DNA of 64,000 bases from Parvibaculum sp002684405 (GTDB lineage Bacteria > Pseudomonadota > Alphaproteobacteria > Parvibaculales > Parvibaculaceae): assembly GCA_965140395.1 (NCBI GenBank), contig OZ223205.1, positions 62,001 to 126,000 of the forward strand. Direction: 5' to 3'. The notes beneath the pieces are model-generated. The model was not told the DNA's origin. It did not search any database and worked only from the letters and a program-made list of their open reading frames with translations. The translations under genes and the position numbers were made by a program. How positions within the stretch are numbered: the first letter of the stretch is position 1; each line of letters starts with the position of its first letter. Shown one piece after another: positions 17,544 through 27,119 of the stretch.

Positions 17544-18689
17544 TTGCGTGAACTCTGGTGGAGGGTCGCTCGCGGCGTCGCTCTTGCCCTTTTGGTGGCA
17601 GGCGGCATCGGCAACGCCGCATTTGCGGACGGGGAAATCGATGTGGAGGCGCATCCCCTTATCTGGAACCCCGACAACCGTCAGGAAACGAAAACCGGCG
17701 ATCTCGAATGGGCAGGCGGCGTGGAACTGACCTCCCCCGACGGAGATTTCGGCGGATGGTCGGGTCTCTCGGTCAGCGCGGACGGGAGCCGCCTTCTCGC
17801 CATTTCCGACAAAGGCCGCTGGCTGAGCGGCCGGCTTCTTTACGATGAGAGAGGCCGCATCTACGGCGTCGCCGATGCGCATATCGCACCGATGCTGGGC
17901 CTCGACGGCAAGCCTGTCACCAGGACGAAACAACTCGGAGACGCGGAAGGCCTCACCGTGGATGGCGACGATCCGCTCGCCTCGCAGGCCTATGTGAGCT
18001 TCGAGCGCGCGCACCGCATCTGGAAATACGACATTGCCAATCACGCGCTGGCGGCAAAGCCTGTGCAACTGCTCACCCAGCGCCGCCTTGGCCGCCTTGC
18101 CTTCAACGGCGGCATTGAGGCGCTCGCCTGGCATCCCGCCCGGCCGGGAAAGGACGATGCGGGCCTTGTCGCCATCACCGAGGATACGCTGAACCCGCGC
18201 GGCAATATCCGCGCCTTTCTGGCCGAGGGCCGAGACTTCCAGCGTTTCGAGGTAAAGCCGCACGCGCCCTATAAGCCGACCGATCTCACCCGGCTGCCCA
18301 ATGGCGACTATCTGTTGCTGGAACGGCGTTTCTCCATCCTTGGCGGTGTCGGCATGGAAATACGCTACCTGAAAAGCGCCGCGCTCACGCCGGGAGCCCT
18401 TGTCGACGGACCCGTCCTCATCGATGTCGGCCAGAGCTACTCCATCGACAACATGGAAGGCCTTTCCGCGCGAAACGACGGCAAGGGCGGGGCCTGGCTC
18501 TATATGATCTCGGACGACAACTTCAATCCGATCCAGCGCACCCTGCTGCTCATGTTCCACCTGCCGGCGGATACGATGACGCGGCTCCATGGCGCACCGA
18601 AATCGGCGGAGGCCGCGGAGATACCCCTCAGGGGCTCTCAATCCGCCGGTGCGCCCTCTCCATCACCGGATGGGCAGATACCGGACTGA
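17544..18689 (+). CDS. Exported esterase-like phytase family protein
   Basis: A 381-residue protein with an N-terminal signal peptide (RGVALALLVAGGIGNAAFA). The mature part looks like the phytase-like beta-propeller family (PF13449 type), with GGWSGLSVSADGSRLLAISDKGRW, DAEGLTV, GGIEALAWHP, PTDLTRLPNGDYLLLERRFS and NMEGLSAR. Despite the name, phosphatase activity is generally unproven. The start is a TTG behind GGTGGGA; no in-frame ATG precedes the signal peptide. It forms a convergent pair with rpmB, sharing a strong bidirectional terminator, an order common in alphaproteobacteria. Confidence 0.85.
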   Translation: MRELWWRVARGVALALLVAGGIGNAAFADGEIDVEAHPLIWNPDNRQETKTGDLEWAGGVELTSPDGDFGGWSGLSVSADGSRLLAISDKGRWLSGRLLYDERGRIYGVADAHIAPMLGLDGKPVTRTKQLGDAEGLTVDGDDPLASQAYVSFERAHRIWKYDIANHALAAKPVQLLTQRRLGRLAFNGGIEALAWHPARPGKDDAGLVAITEDTLNPRGNIRAFLAEGRDFQRFEVKPHAPYKPTDLTRLPNGDYLLLERRFSILGGVGMEIRYLKSAALTPGALVDGPVLIDVGQSYSIDNMEGLSARNDGKGGAWLYMISDDNFNPIQRTLLLMFHLPADTMTRLHGAPKSAEAAEIPLRGSQSAGAPSPSPDGQIPD

Positions 18690-18701
18690 TCCCCGCAAAA
18701 G

Positions 18702-18732
18702 AAAAAGGCCGCCCCGAAAGGGCGGCCTTTTT
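18702..18732. terminator. Bidirectional intrinsic terminator
   Basis: GGCCGCCC (18707-18714) pairs with GGGCGGCC (18720-18727), with five A before and five T after the stem. It can therefore end both the phytase-like gene on the plus strand and rpmB on the minus strand. Confidence 0.9.
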
Positions 18733-18755
18733 ACCGAATGTCGTTGAGCGCCTTG

Positions 18756-19049
18756 TCAGGCAGCGGCGGTCGCCTGCTTCTTGGCGATGGCGCGCTTCAC
18801 CTTCAGCGCACGCGGCGAAAGCTGACCGTCCGAGGCGTTGAGCAGGAACAGGTCCAGACCGCCCTTATGTTCCACGGAGCGCAGCGCATGCGCGGAGATG
18901 CGCAGCGACACCTGCTGGCCCAGCGCATCGCTAAGCAGCGACACCTGACACAGATTCGGCAGAAAACGGCGACGCGTACGGTTGTTCGCGTGGCTCACAT
19001 TATTGCCGGACATCACACCTTTGCCGGTCAGTTCGCAGCGGCGGGACAT
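18756..19049 (-). CDS. rpmB: 50S ribosomal protein L28
   Basis: A 97-residue basic protein starting MSRRCELTGKGVMSGNNVSH, with the family segment NNRTRRRFLPNL and the Lys-rich end RALKVKRAIAKKQATAAA. L28 is a large-subunit ribosomal protein. The alphaproteobacterial form is longer than the 78-residue E. coli protein, which fits. It is monocistronic and ends at the shared terminator. The 207 bases upstream must hold its promoter, but I could not assign a clear one. Confidence 0.96.
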   Translation of the reverse strand: MSRRCELTGKGVMSGNNVSHANNRTRRRFLPNLCQVSLLSDALGQQVSLRISAHALRSVEHKGGLDLFLLNASDGQLSPRALKVKRAIAKKQATAAA

Positions 19050-19256
19050 AGGGTCATTCCTCGAACATCGGGACGGCGATCACCTTGCAACTGGCGACCT
19101 GCTTAACGCCCCTGGTTGATACTGGGTTTCGGTCAAATATGTTGGGGCGCTGCGGATAGCCGCGCGCCACTTGAGCGGGGACGTATAAAAGGCGCTTCAA
19201 GCTCCGTCAAGGCCGGAAAGCGCCGAAAACCGGCCAGCCCCCGGGAATCCGCGAGA

Positions 19257-20306
19257 TCAGTCCGCCGGCGGCACCTCAACGCCCAGAACAATGGACAGAA
19301 GCCGCCGCGCAGCAGCGGTCGGCGTCTCGCGCCCCTCCGAAACGGCCGCCTCCAGCTCCGGCACCAGCCGGAAGGCCTCCGGATGGGCCTTCAGCGCCGA
19401 AAACAGGCCTTCGCGGACTTCCGTCCACATCCAGGCGCGCGCCTGCGCGGCCCGCAACGCATCGAGCTCTCCATCCTCCTGAAGCGCCTTGCGATGGCGC
19501 TCGATCGCATCCCAGACGCTCTCCAGCCCCTCATTCTTGAGGGCGGAGCAAAGCTGTACCTCGGGCGTCCAGGCGGCGTATTTGGGCCGCATCAGGTGGA
19601 GCGCCGTCTTGTATTCCATGCTGGCGCGTTTGGCCGCGGGCAACATGTCGCCATCGGCCTTGTTGACCACGATAAGGTCGGCAAGCTCCATAATGCCGCG
19701 CTTGATGCCCTGAAGCTCGTCGCCACCGCCCGGCGAAAGCAGCAGCAGGAACATGTCCACCATGTCGGAAACCGCCGTCTCCGACTGGCCCACGCCCACC
19801 GTTTCGATCAGGATCACGTCGAAACCAGCCGCTTCGGCCAAGAGCATCGCTTCGCGCGTCCGCCGCGCCACCCCGCCCAGCGTACCGCCTGAGGGCGAGG
19901 GCCGGATAAAGGCATTGGGATCGCGCGCCAGAAGCTCCATCCGCGTCTTGTCGCCCAGGATGGAACCGCCGGTACGCGACGAGGACGGATCGATGGCAAG
20001 CACCGCCACGCGATGCCCCTTGGCCGTCAGCATGGTCCCGAAGGCTTCGGTGAAGGTCGATTTGCCAACGCCCGGCGCGCCTGAAAGCCCCATGCGTATG
20101 GCTTTGCCCGTATCCGGCAAAAGCAGGGCCAGAAGCTCCTGCGCCTTTTCCTGATGATCGGCCCTTGCCGATTCCACCAGCGTGATGCCGCGCGCCAGCG
20201 CAGAGCGGCTGCCCGCCCTGATCGCCTCGGCGATCTCGCGCGGATCGGTACTGCGTCGGTTGAAAGGCTGCGCGTCGGCCTTCATGGCGCCGGAATCTGT
20301 CGTCAT
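19257..20306 (-). CDS. meaB: Methylmalonyl-CoA mutase-associated GTPase MeaB
   Basis: A 349-residue G3E-class GTPase. Walker A is GAPGVGKST; AIDPSSSRTGGSILGDKTRM, ETVGVGQSE and NKAD (G4) follow, all typical of MeaB/ArgK. MeaB protects methylmalonyl-CoA mutase and gates loading of adenosylcobalamin. The old ArgK kinase label is wrong for this family. The mutase gene lies downstream in the other direction of reading (bases 21483-23639, same strand), separated only by the plus-strand DUF3108 gene. The ATG at 20306 has GAGG immediately before it; ATG 20285 is the alternative. Confidence 0.93.
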   Translation of the reverse strand: MTTDSGAMKADAQPFNRRSTDPREIAEAIRAGSRSALARGITLVESARADHQEKAQELLALLLPDTGKAIRMGLSGAPGVGKSTFTEAFGTMLTAKGHRVAVLAIDPSSSRTGGSILGDKTRMELLARDPNAFIRPSPSGGTLGGVARRTREAMLLAEAAGFDVILIETVGVGQSETAVSDMVDMFLLLLSPGGGDELQGIKRGIMELADLIVVNKADGDMLPAAKRASMEYKTALHLMRPKYAAWTPEVQLCSALKNEGLESVWDAIERHRKALQEDGELDALRAAQARAWMWTEVREGLFSALKAHPEAFRLVPELEAAVSEGRETPTAAARRLLSIVLGVEVPPAD

Positions 20307-20476
20307 CCTCGTTGCATAACCGTGCCCCGCGCCGCCGTCCAGTCCCCGAAAGCCGCCGGAAACGGGGAAAATGGCGGCATTCAGCGACGGTTCAGCTTCA
20401 TTTCGCCATTCTGGAAAGCTGAAATAGGATAATTGCCGGGCCTTCGGGCCGGAAAACACGAAAGGGCCGCAACGTC

Positions 20477-21397
20477 ATGTGGCGAGTTTTGACCGGAAAC
20501 AGCGTATCGGCGCTGGCGCTGACGGGGCTCCTTCTGGGAAGCGCCGGGCTTGCCCATGCCGAACCGAAAACGGCCGGAACGAAAATGGCCTCGGTCGAAA
20601 CCACGGCCACGCCCCTTTCGCGCCCGCAAGCTCAGGCGGACGACAAGACCGGACGGTCGCTCCGGGCCGGATACACGGTCTATGTGGGCGGCTTCCTCGT
20701 CGCCAAGGGCACGCTCGATACCTGGATCGGGGGCGACAACTACAAGATGCGCGCGCAGCTCGGCGCGGCGGGTCTGCCGGCCGCCTTCTGGGACGGGCAT
20801 TGGGACATCGGCGTGGAAGGTGCGGTCGACGGCATGCTGGTAAAACCGCAGCGCTACGTCTTCGTCTCCAGCGAGAACAACAAGACCAAGACCCGCCTCA
20901 TGTCCTGGGACAAATCCGGCATGCCGGAGACGCGCAACGATCCCCCCGAGGGCAAGGTCTCCGTCCTGCCCGGCGAAACGCGCAACACGAGGGATCCGGT
21001 GAGCGCGCTTCTCGTGCCTGTCGCCGGAACCAAAAACCCCTGCGACCGTACGATCCGGATTTTCGACGGCAAGCGGCGCTATGACATCAAGCTGACCAAA
21101 GACCGCGAAACCAAAATCACGACCCGTGACCATGGCTATTCGGGTCACGCCATCGTCTGCAAGGCCGCCTTCACGCCCAAGACGGGGACGGAGCGAAAGA
21201 AGTTCACCCAGATGCTCCGCCGTGACCGGGCGACGGAAGTCTGGCTTGCCCCGCTTGAGAAGGGGCGGCTCTACATGCCGGTCAAGCTGAAGATGCGCAC
21301 GCCCATCGGCGGCGCCGTGCTGGAACTGGTGAGCCTCGAACCGCATGGCTGGGACAGCATGCCGCCCGTGCCGAAGAAGTTCAGCCAGGCAGACTGA
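20477..21397 (+). CDS. Exported DUF3108 protein
   Basis: A 306-residue protein with a signal peptide (SVSALALTGLLLGSAGLAHA). The mature part matches DUF3108, with RAGYTVYVGGFLVAKGTLDT near the start, NPCDRTIRIFDGKRRYDIKL in the middle and GRLYMPVKLKMRTPIGGAVL near the end. It is predicted periplasmic and beta-rich; the function of the family is unknown. It lies on the plus strand between meaB and scpA, both minus, so it interrupts the mutase cluster. DUF3108 genes often neighbour rpmB in alphaproteobacteria, which fits rpmB 1.4 kb away. A terminator follows. Confidence 0.88.
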   Translation: MWRVLTGNSVSALALTGLLLGSAGLAHAEPKTAGTKMASVETTATPLSRPQAQADDKTGRSLRAGYTVYVGGFLVAKGTLDTWIGGDNYKMRAQLGAAGLPAAFWDGHWDIGVEGAVDGMLVKPQRYVFVSSENNKTKTRLMSWDKSGMPETRNDPPEGKVSVLPGETRNTRDPVSALLVPVAGTKNPCDRTIRIFDGKRRYDIKLTKDRETKITTRDHGYSGHAIVCKAAFTPKTGTERKKFTQMLRRDRATEVWLAPLEKGRLYMPVKLKMRTPIGGAVLELVSLEPHGWDSMPPVPKKFSQAD

Positions 21398-21426
21398 ACG
21401 GCCCGGCGGCACCGGATAATCCTGAC

Positions 21427-21455
21427 AAAAAAGCCGGGAAATGCTCCCCGGCTTT
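21427..21455. terminator. Intrinsic terminator between DUF3108 gene and scpA
   Basis: AAAGCCGGG (21430-21438) pairs with CCCGGCTTT (21447-21455) around an 8-base loop; A-rich on the left and T-rich on the right. It can serve both convergent genes. Confidence 0.75.
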
Positions 21456-21482
21456 CGCTTCTGTCGGATGATATCCGGAGGC

Positions 21483-23639
21483 TCAGGCTGCCTGTGCGCG
21501 TTTCTCGCGGACAATCGAAAGAACTTCCGCCGCGCATTCGGGGATATTCGTGCCCGGACCGAAAATGGCCGACGCCCCGGCATTGCGCAGGAATTCGTAA
21601 TCCTGCTGCGGAATGACGCCGCCGCAAATAATCACGATATCGTCCGCGCCCTGCTCCTTCAGCGCCTTGGAAAGCGCGGGCACGAGCACCTTGTGGCCGG
21701 CGGCAAGGCTCGAAATGCCGATCACATGGACGTCGTTCTCGATCGCTTCGCGGGCGGCCTCTTCCGGCGTCTGGAAGAGCGGCCCCACATCGACGTCGAA
21801 GCCAAGGTCGGCAAAGGCTGTCGCGATCACCTTGGCGCCCCGGTCGTGACCGTCCTGCCCCATCTTCACCACCAGCATGCGGGGACGGCGGCCTTCTGTC
21901 TCGGCAAAGGCCTCGATATCCTTCTGAATATTCATGAAGCGATCATCTCCTTCATAGGCGGAACCATAGACGCCCGAGATGGATTTGATTTCCGCGCGGT
22001 GACGGCCGAACACAGCCTCCATCGCATCGGAGATTTCGCCGACCGTGGCGCGGGCCCGCGCCGCCTCGATGGCAAGCTCGAGCAGATTCCCGCCCGACTT
22101 CGCACCCGCCGTCAGCGCCTCGAGCGCCGCGGTGCATTTCGCTTCGTCGCGTTCCTCACGCAGCTTCTTGAGACGCGCCACCTGAGAGTTCAGCACCTTG
22201 GTGTTGTCGATATCGAGAATGTCGATCGGATCCGGCTCGGCGGGGCGGTACTTGTTCACGCCGACGATCACTTCCTCGCCGCGGTCGATGCGCGCCTGAC
22301 GACGCGCGGCAGCTTCTTCGATCTTGAGCTTGGGCATGCCGCTTTCGACGGCCTTGGTCATGCCGCCCAGCTCTTCCACTTCCTCGATGAGCTTCCAGGC
22401 TTCCTCGGCCAGCGAATGGGTCAGCGTCTCGACATAGTAGGAACCGCCAAGCGGGTCGATGACATTGTTTATGCCGGTCTCGTGCTGGATCACGAGCTGC
22501 GTGTTGCGCGCGATACGCGCCGAGAAATCCGTCGGCAGGGCAATCGCTTCGTCCAGCGCATTGGTATGCAGGCTCTGCGTACCGCCCAGCACGGCGGCCA
22601 TCGCCTCGATCGTGGTGCGGATCACATTGTTGTAGGGGTCCTGCTCGGTGAGCGACACACCGGAGGTCTGGCAATGCGTGCGCAGCATGGAGGATTTCGG
22701 GTTCTGCGGCTTGAACTCCGACATCACCCGCGCCCAGAGGAGACGAGCGGCCCGCAGCTTCGCCACTTCCATGAAGAAATTCATGCCGATGGCGAAGAAG
22801 AAGGAAAGACGCGGCGCAAAATCGTCCACGCCCAGCCCGGCGGAAAGCGCAGCGCGCACATATTCGCGGCCGTCGGCGATGGTGAAAGCCAGCTCCTGCA
22901 CCTGCGTCGCCCCGGCTTCCTGCATGTGGTAGCCGGAAATCGAGATGGTGTTGAAGCGCGGCATGTTCTTCGAGCAATAGCCGATAATGTCCGCGATGAT
23001 CCGCATGGAGGGTTCGGGCGGATAGATATAGGTGTTGCGGACCATGAACTCTTTCAGAATGTCGTTCTGAATGGTGCCCGACAGCTTGTCCTGCGAAACG
23101 CCCTGCTCTTCCGCCGCGACGATGTAATTCGCCATGACGGGGATCACCGCGCCGTTCATCGTCATCGACACCGACATCTCGTCGAGCGGAATGCCGTCGA
23201 AGAGGATTTTCATATCCTCCACGCTGTCGATCGCGACGCCCGCCTTGCCGACATCGCCCACTACACGCGGATGATCGCTGTCATAACCGCGATGGGTCGC
23301 CAGATCGAAAGCGACCGAAAGGCCCTTCTGCCCCGCCGCCAAATTGCGGCGATAGAAGGCATTGGACTCTTCGGCCGTCGAAAAGCCCGCATACTGACGG
23401 ATGGTCCAGGGCCGCCCCGCATACATGGTCGCCTGCGGGCCGCGCGTATAAGGCGCAAAGCCGGGCAGCGTATCGGCATCGAAGCCTTCCCCGGCGAGTT
23501 TCTCCAGATCCTCGGCCGTATAGAGAGCCTTGACGTCGATCCCTTCGGGCGTATGCCAGACGAGGCTGTCCGAACCCGCCCCCTTGGTCTGCTTGGCAAC
23601 CGCCTCTTCCCAGTCTTTCAACGTCTTTTTATCGGCCAT
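21483..23639 (-). CDS. scpA: Methylmalonyl-CoA mutase (single-chain, homodimer type)
   Basis: A 718-residue adenosylcobalamin-dependent enzyme that interconverts (R)-methylmalonyl-CoA and succinyl-CoA, linking propionate, odd-chain fatty acid and branched amino acid breakdown to the TCA cycle. The TIM barrel is residues about 1-560 (RQYAGFSTAEESNAFYRRNL, MTMNGAVIPVMA, RTHCQTSGVSLTEQDPYNNV). The C-terminal B12 domain has KMGQDGHDRGAKVIA, with His as lower cobalt ligand, and GISSLAAGH. ATG 23639 has GGGA eight bases upstream; a GTG two codons earlier is possible. No B12 riboswitch was recognised upstream. meaB lies 1.2 kb away. Confidence 0.97.
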   Translation of the reverse strand: MADKKTLKDWEEAVAKQTKGAGSDSLVWHTPEGIDVKALYTAEDLEKLAGEGFDADTLPGFAPYTRGPQATMYAGRPWTIRQYAGFSTAEESNAFYRRNLAAGQKGLSVAFDLATHRGYDSDHPRVVGDVGKAGVAIDSVEDMKILFDGIPLDEMSVSMTMNGAVIPVMANYIVAAEEQGVSQDKLSGTIQNDILKEFMVRNTYIYPPEPSMRIIADIIGYCSKNMPRFNTISISGYHMQEAGATQVQELAFTIADGREYVRAALSAGLGVDDFAPRLSFFFAIGMNFFMEVAKLRAARLLWARVMSEFKPQNPKSSMLRTHCQTSGVSLTEQDPYNNVIRTTIEAMAAVLGGTQSLHTNALDEAIALPTDFSARIARNTQLVIQHETGINNVIDPLGGSYYVETLTHSLAEEAWKLIEEVEELGGMTKAVESGMPKLKIEEAAARRQARIDRGEEVIVGVNKYRPAEPDPIDILDIDNTKVLNSQVARLKKLREERDEAKCTAALEALTAGAKSGGNLLELAIEAARARATVGEISDAMEAVFGRHRAEIKSISGVYGSAYEGDDRFMNIQKDIEAFAETEGRRPRMLVVKMGQDGHDRGAKVIATAFADLGFDVDVGPLFQTPEEAAREAIENDVHVIGISSLAAGHKVLVPALSKALKEQGADDIVIICGGVIPQQDYEFLRNAGASAIFGPGTNIPECAAEVLSIVREKRAQAA

Positions 23640-23893
23640 GGTCACTGTCCCGTACGAACGCTGCCGCAGCCGCGAGAGCTGCAGGATTTATCCCTAAATT
23701 TGGCGCGGAGTATCGACAATCGGACCCAGCCGGTCAAACCGCGCCCATACCCCCTCCTCAAAAGCAACGCGCCGCAACGTCAGCACGCCTCTACCTGAGG
23801 ATATTCCTGAAAATATCGTCACCATATCACCCTTCGAAATCCGCCCCGCAGCCTGTATGGTCACGCTCAAATTGGAAGGTGGGAGAAATCGGA

Positions 23894-24583
23894 ATGCTTA
23901 ATAAGGGCAATCGGCTGGCCTTGACCTTGATCGTGCTTGTGGCGGCGTCGCTGGGCATAACGGCCTGCAGCGACTCCCCCGGCTCCATGCGCCGGACCAA
24001 GGAGGGCAAACTCGTCCCCACACTCGCCGGCCAGGATCCGCTGGGCACGCTCTATGCCGGCTCGGTCCAGAAAGCCGAAAGAGGCGACTGCGGCCAGGAC
24101 ACCATGGATGTGCTGACCTGCTTTGCCTATCGCGGCCACGGCTATGAGGGCGCCCAGACCGCGCTCGGCCAATGCCTGATCCAAAAGGGCAACGAGGCAT
24201 CCGGCATCCAGTGGATCGAACGCGCCGCCAATGCCGGCTGGGCGGACGCGCAGAAGGACCTTGCCCTGCACTACGCAACCGACGGCGCGGATGCACCCTC
24301 CGCCATGGTAAAAGGCGCATTTTGGGCCCGCCTTTACAGCCGCAACGCCGCACTGCTCTCCCTCGGCGTAACGCCCGACCCGGACGTCGCGGAGAAATTT
24401 CGGGGAAAACTGACCACCGAGCAGGCCAAAACCGTGCTGGACCGCCTCAATGCCTGGTATCCGGAATATTGGGCGGCCACCAGCCTGCCGGATCAGAAAA
24501 TCCGTACATCCTGCCAAGTCGAAAGCCGGCCGCGGCAGCGCCCGGATCTGGACGAACTCAGGACGACACCGAACCCTTATTAA
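23894..24583 (+). CDS. Lipoprotein with Sel1-like repeat
   Basis: A 229-residue protein. The N-terminal signal LTLIVLVAASLGITAC ends in a lipobox-like sequence with Cys near residue 25, so it is probably lipidated and membrane-anchored. GIQWIERAANAGWADAQKDL resembles a Sel1/TPR-like repeat. Several Cys residues (GDCGQD, LTCFAY, GQCL, TSC) could form disulfides. ATG 23894 follows GGGAG; the GTG at 23879 is less likely. It is upstream of the sensor kinase gene by 97 bases. No specific function can be assigned. Confidence 0.75.
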   Translation: MLNKGNRLALTLIVLVAASLGITACSDSPGSMRRTKEGKLVPTLAGQDPLGTLYAGSVQKAERGDCGQDTMDVLTCFAYRGHGYEGAQTALGQCLIQKGNEASGIQWIERAANAGWADAQKDLALHYATDGADAPSAMVKGAFWARLYSRNAALLSLGVTPDPDVAEKFRGKLTTEQAKTVLDRLNAWYPEYWAATSLPDQKIRTSCQVESRPRQRPDLDELRTTPNPY

Positions 24584-24680
24584 CGCCGGAGCACACGGGG
24601 ACCCTGCCCGTTCAGGGAAACTTTACGTCTTGTTACTACCACTTGAGGGCTGGGCATTTTGATCGGAGGGCCCCGTCTCG

Positions 24681-27083
24681 ATGGTGGAAAAGGCGCGAGA
24701 AAGGCAGAAGGAAAACGCTTCAACGCGTTTCCGAACAATGCTGTCCGGCGCCAGAGCGGAAAGCACCAATATCGACGATGGCGAAAAGAGTGCAATTCGG
24801 CGCGAGCAGATCGCGTCGATGGTCCACGCCTACCGCCACTTCCCCTTCCTGTTTCCCACCTTCAGCGCGGGGGTCATCCTCGCCCTGGAAAGCCGCTTCA
24901 GCTTCGACATCCTCCTGATCTGGTGGCTGGGTGTCGCCGCAGCGTCGCTCACCTATGCGCGGCTGACGGACCACATTCTCAAGCAAGGTCTGTATTCCCG
25001 CGACTGGTCCGAGCCCATGCTGCTGTGCCTGCTGGCCACGGACGTTACCTGGCTTCCCGGCATCTATCTCTTCTGGATACCTGAAGACCCGCTTCAATGC
25101 TTGACGCTCATGGTCGCAATGCTGGTCGTAGTGACCCTGTCCGTCTTCACCGGCAACGCAACGCGCAAGACCCTGATCGGCGCCTCTGCGCCTGCCATGA
25201 TGGCGGCCCTGATCGCCGGCGCCGCATCGGGAGAGCCGATCTTCATGATGGTGTCGTTCGGCTTTCTGCCCGCCTATGGCTTCCTCCTCCATATTGCCGA
25301 CACCACCAGGCGCTCCGATTTCGAAACGCTGTCGCTGCGCCTCAGCAATGCAAAACTGATCGAGGACCTCGCCGCCGCCCGCGACCGCTCCGAAGCCGCG
25401 CGGCGAAATGCCGAAACAGCCTTTCGACGCAGCCATCGCGACGAAGCGCAATTCAGGTCGCTAGTCGAGAAGGGCTTCGACGCTCTCGTCATCACCGACC
25501 GCGACGGCATCGTCAAATTCGCTTCGCAAGGCATCAGGGAACTTGGATACGTTCCCGAGGAGATGCAGGGCCGACACCTGAGAGACCAGGTGCCGGAAGA
25601 CCAGAAGCCGCAGGTAGACGAAGCGCTGCAGACGGCCGTGGCCGCAGAAGCGCCCGCCGATCTCGCCGAACTCCCCTTACGCGACCCGACCACCGGCAAA
25701 ATTCGCTGGATCGAGGCCTCCGCCATCAATCTTCTCGACGATCCCGCAGTCAGCGGCATCCTCATCAATATCCGCGACATCTCTCACCGCAAACGCACAG
25801 AGAACGAACTGCGCCATCAGTTCAACGTGTTGCAGAAGCTGGCAACCGGCGCATCGCTGGCGGAAATCATGGTCCAGCTGGCGCTGGGCGCGGAGGAAAC
25901 CACGCCCGACAGCCGGGCGGCGGTCTTCCTCGTCGACGGTCAGGGCGATTTGACCACATGCGCCGCGCCCAGCATGCCCGCGGACTTTGCCGATTCCATT
26001 GCGAATATCTGGCCGCACCTGAAGGCAGGGAGCTTCGGCAGCGCCACCATGAATGGCGAACAGATCGTGGTGACGGATCTTCAATCGATCGAAATGCACG
26101 GTAAGGTGGTCGCGGATTTCAGCATCGCCGCGGACGTCCAGACAATCTGGTTCCAGCCGATCTTGATAGGAAAGGGGACCGTTGCGGGCGCCTTTGCCCT
26201 CTATTTCCGCGACAATCGCTGGCCCTCCGATGCGGACAATGATTTCCTGCGCGGCGCAACCAATATCGCCGGGATTACCATCGAGCGCCGCCGCGCCGAG
26301 CAGAACCTGCGGCGCGCCACCGAGGCCGCGGAACTCGCCAATCGTGCGAAAACCAAATTTCTCGCCAATATGAGCCACGAACTGCGCACGCCGCTCAACG
26401 CCATTATCGGTTTTTCCGAAATCATGCGCGAAGAGATGTTCGGCCCCGTCGGCACCGATGTTTACAAGAACTACGCTGCCGATATCCATGACAGCGGGCG
26501 GCACCTGCTGAGCGTCATCGACGACATCCTCGACATCTCGAAAATCGAGGCCGGGCGCTACACGCTGGAAGAAAGCGAACTCGACCTGAACGAAATCATC
26601 GCCTGGTCTATCGAGCTGACGCGCCCGAAAGCGCAGGAAAAGCGGCTGAATATCTGTCGCGAAGCACCGCCTCATATGCCGCATTTCATGGGCGACCAGA
26701 GAGCGCTGCGGCAGATCCTGCTGAACCTCCTCTCGAATGCGATCAAGTTCACACCGGAGGACGGCGCTATTCATGTGGGGCTGGAAAAGAACCCCGAGGG
26801 CGGCCTCACCCTCTACGTCCGGGACAATGGCGCCGGCATTCCGCCCGAAAACCTGAAGGAAGTCGTGGAGCCTTTCGCACAGGTCGGCGATACAACCTCG
26901 CGCGACCACGGCGGAACCGGCCTGGGCCTTTCCATCACCCGTTCGCTGGCGGAAATGCATGGCGGGTCGCTGACGCTGGAAAGCGAACTTGGCCGCGGCA
27001 CAAGAGTTGCCGTCAACCTGCCCGCCTCCCGTCTGATCCAGACGGATCAAACCCCGGAAACGGAAACGGCCGCAAACGGCTGA
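24681..27083 (+). CDS. Membrane sensor histidine kinase with PAS and GAF domains
   Basis: An 800-residue kinase. An N-terminal membrane region (about residues 50-210) has around six hydrophobic segments, for example FPFLFPTFSAGVILALE and CLTLMVAMLVVVTLSVF. A coiled stretch, a PAS domain (about 255-370, LVEKGFDALVITDRDGIVKF) and a GAF-like domain (about 385-545) follow. The HisKA H-box is MSHELRTPLNAIIGFSEIM with phospho-His at about residue 566. The HATPase domain has LNLLSNAIKF, DNGAGIP and GGTGLGLSI. ATG 24681 follows GGAGG. No response regulator is adjacent, so the partner is unknown. The layout resembles PleC/PdhS-type alphaproteobacterial kinases. Confidence 0.9.
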   Translation: MVEKARERQKENASTRFRTMLSGARAESTNIDDGEKSAIRREQIASMVHAYRHFPFLFPTFSAGVILALESRFSFDILLIWWLGVAAASLTYARLTDHILKQGLYSRDWSEPMLLCLLATDVTWLPGIYLFWIPEDPLQCLTLMVAMLVVVTLSVFTGNATRKTLIGASAPAMMAALIAGAASGEPIFMMVSFGFLPAYGFLLHIADTTRRSDFETLSLRLSNAKLIEDLAAARDRSEAARRNAETAFRRSHRDEAQFRSLVEKGFDALVITDRDGIVKFASQGIRELGYVPEEMQGRHLRDQVPEDQKPQVDEALQTAVAAEAPADLAELPLRDPTTGKIRWIEASAINLLDDPAVSGILINIRDISHRKRTENELRHQFNVLQKLATGASLAEIMVQLALGAEETTPDSRAAVFLVDGQGDLTTCAAPSMPADFADSIANIWPHLKAGSFGSATMNGEQIVVTDLQSIEMHGKVVADFSIAADVQTIWFQPILIGKGTVAGAFALYFRDNRWPSDADNDFLRGATNIAGITIERRRAEQNLRRATEAAELANRAKTKFLANMSHELRTPLNAIIGFSEIMREEMFGPVGTDVYKNYAADIHDSGRHLLSVIDDILDISKIEAGRYTLEESELDLNEIIAWSIELTRPKAQEKRLNICREAPPHMPHFMGDQRALRQILLNLLSNAIKFTPEDGAIHVGLEKNPEGGLTLYVRDNGAGIPPENLKEVVEPFAQVGDTTSRDHGGTGLGLSITRSLAEMHGGSLTLESELGRGTRVAVNLPASRLIQTDQTPETETAANG

Positions 27084-27119
27084 TACCGATTGCGGCCGCT
27101 ACCTGCTTTGGCGGGAACC

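Noticed and set aside
23640..23893. Cobalamin riboswitch upstream of methylmalonyl-CoA mutase
   Set aside because: No B12-box-like sequence was seen on the minus strand upstream of the gene.
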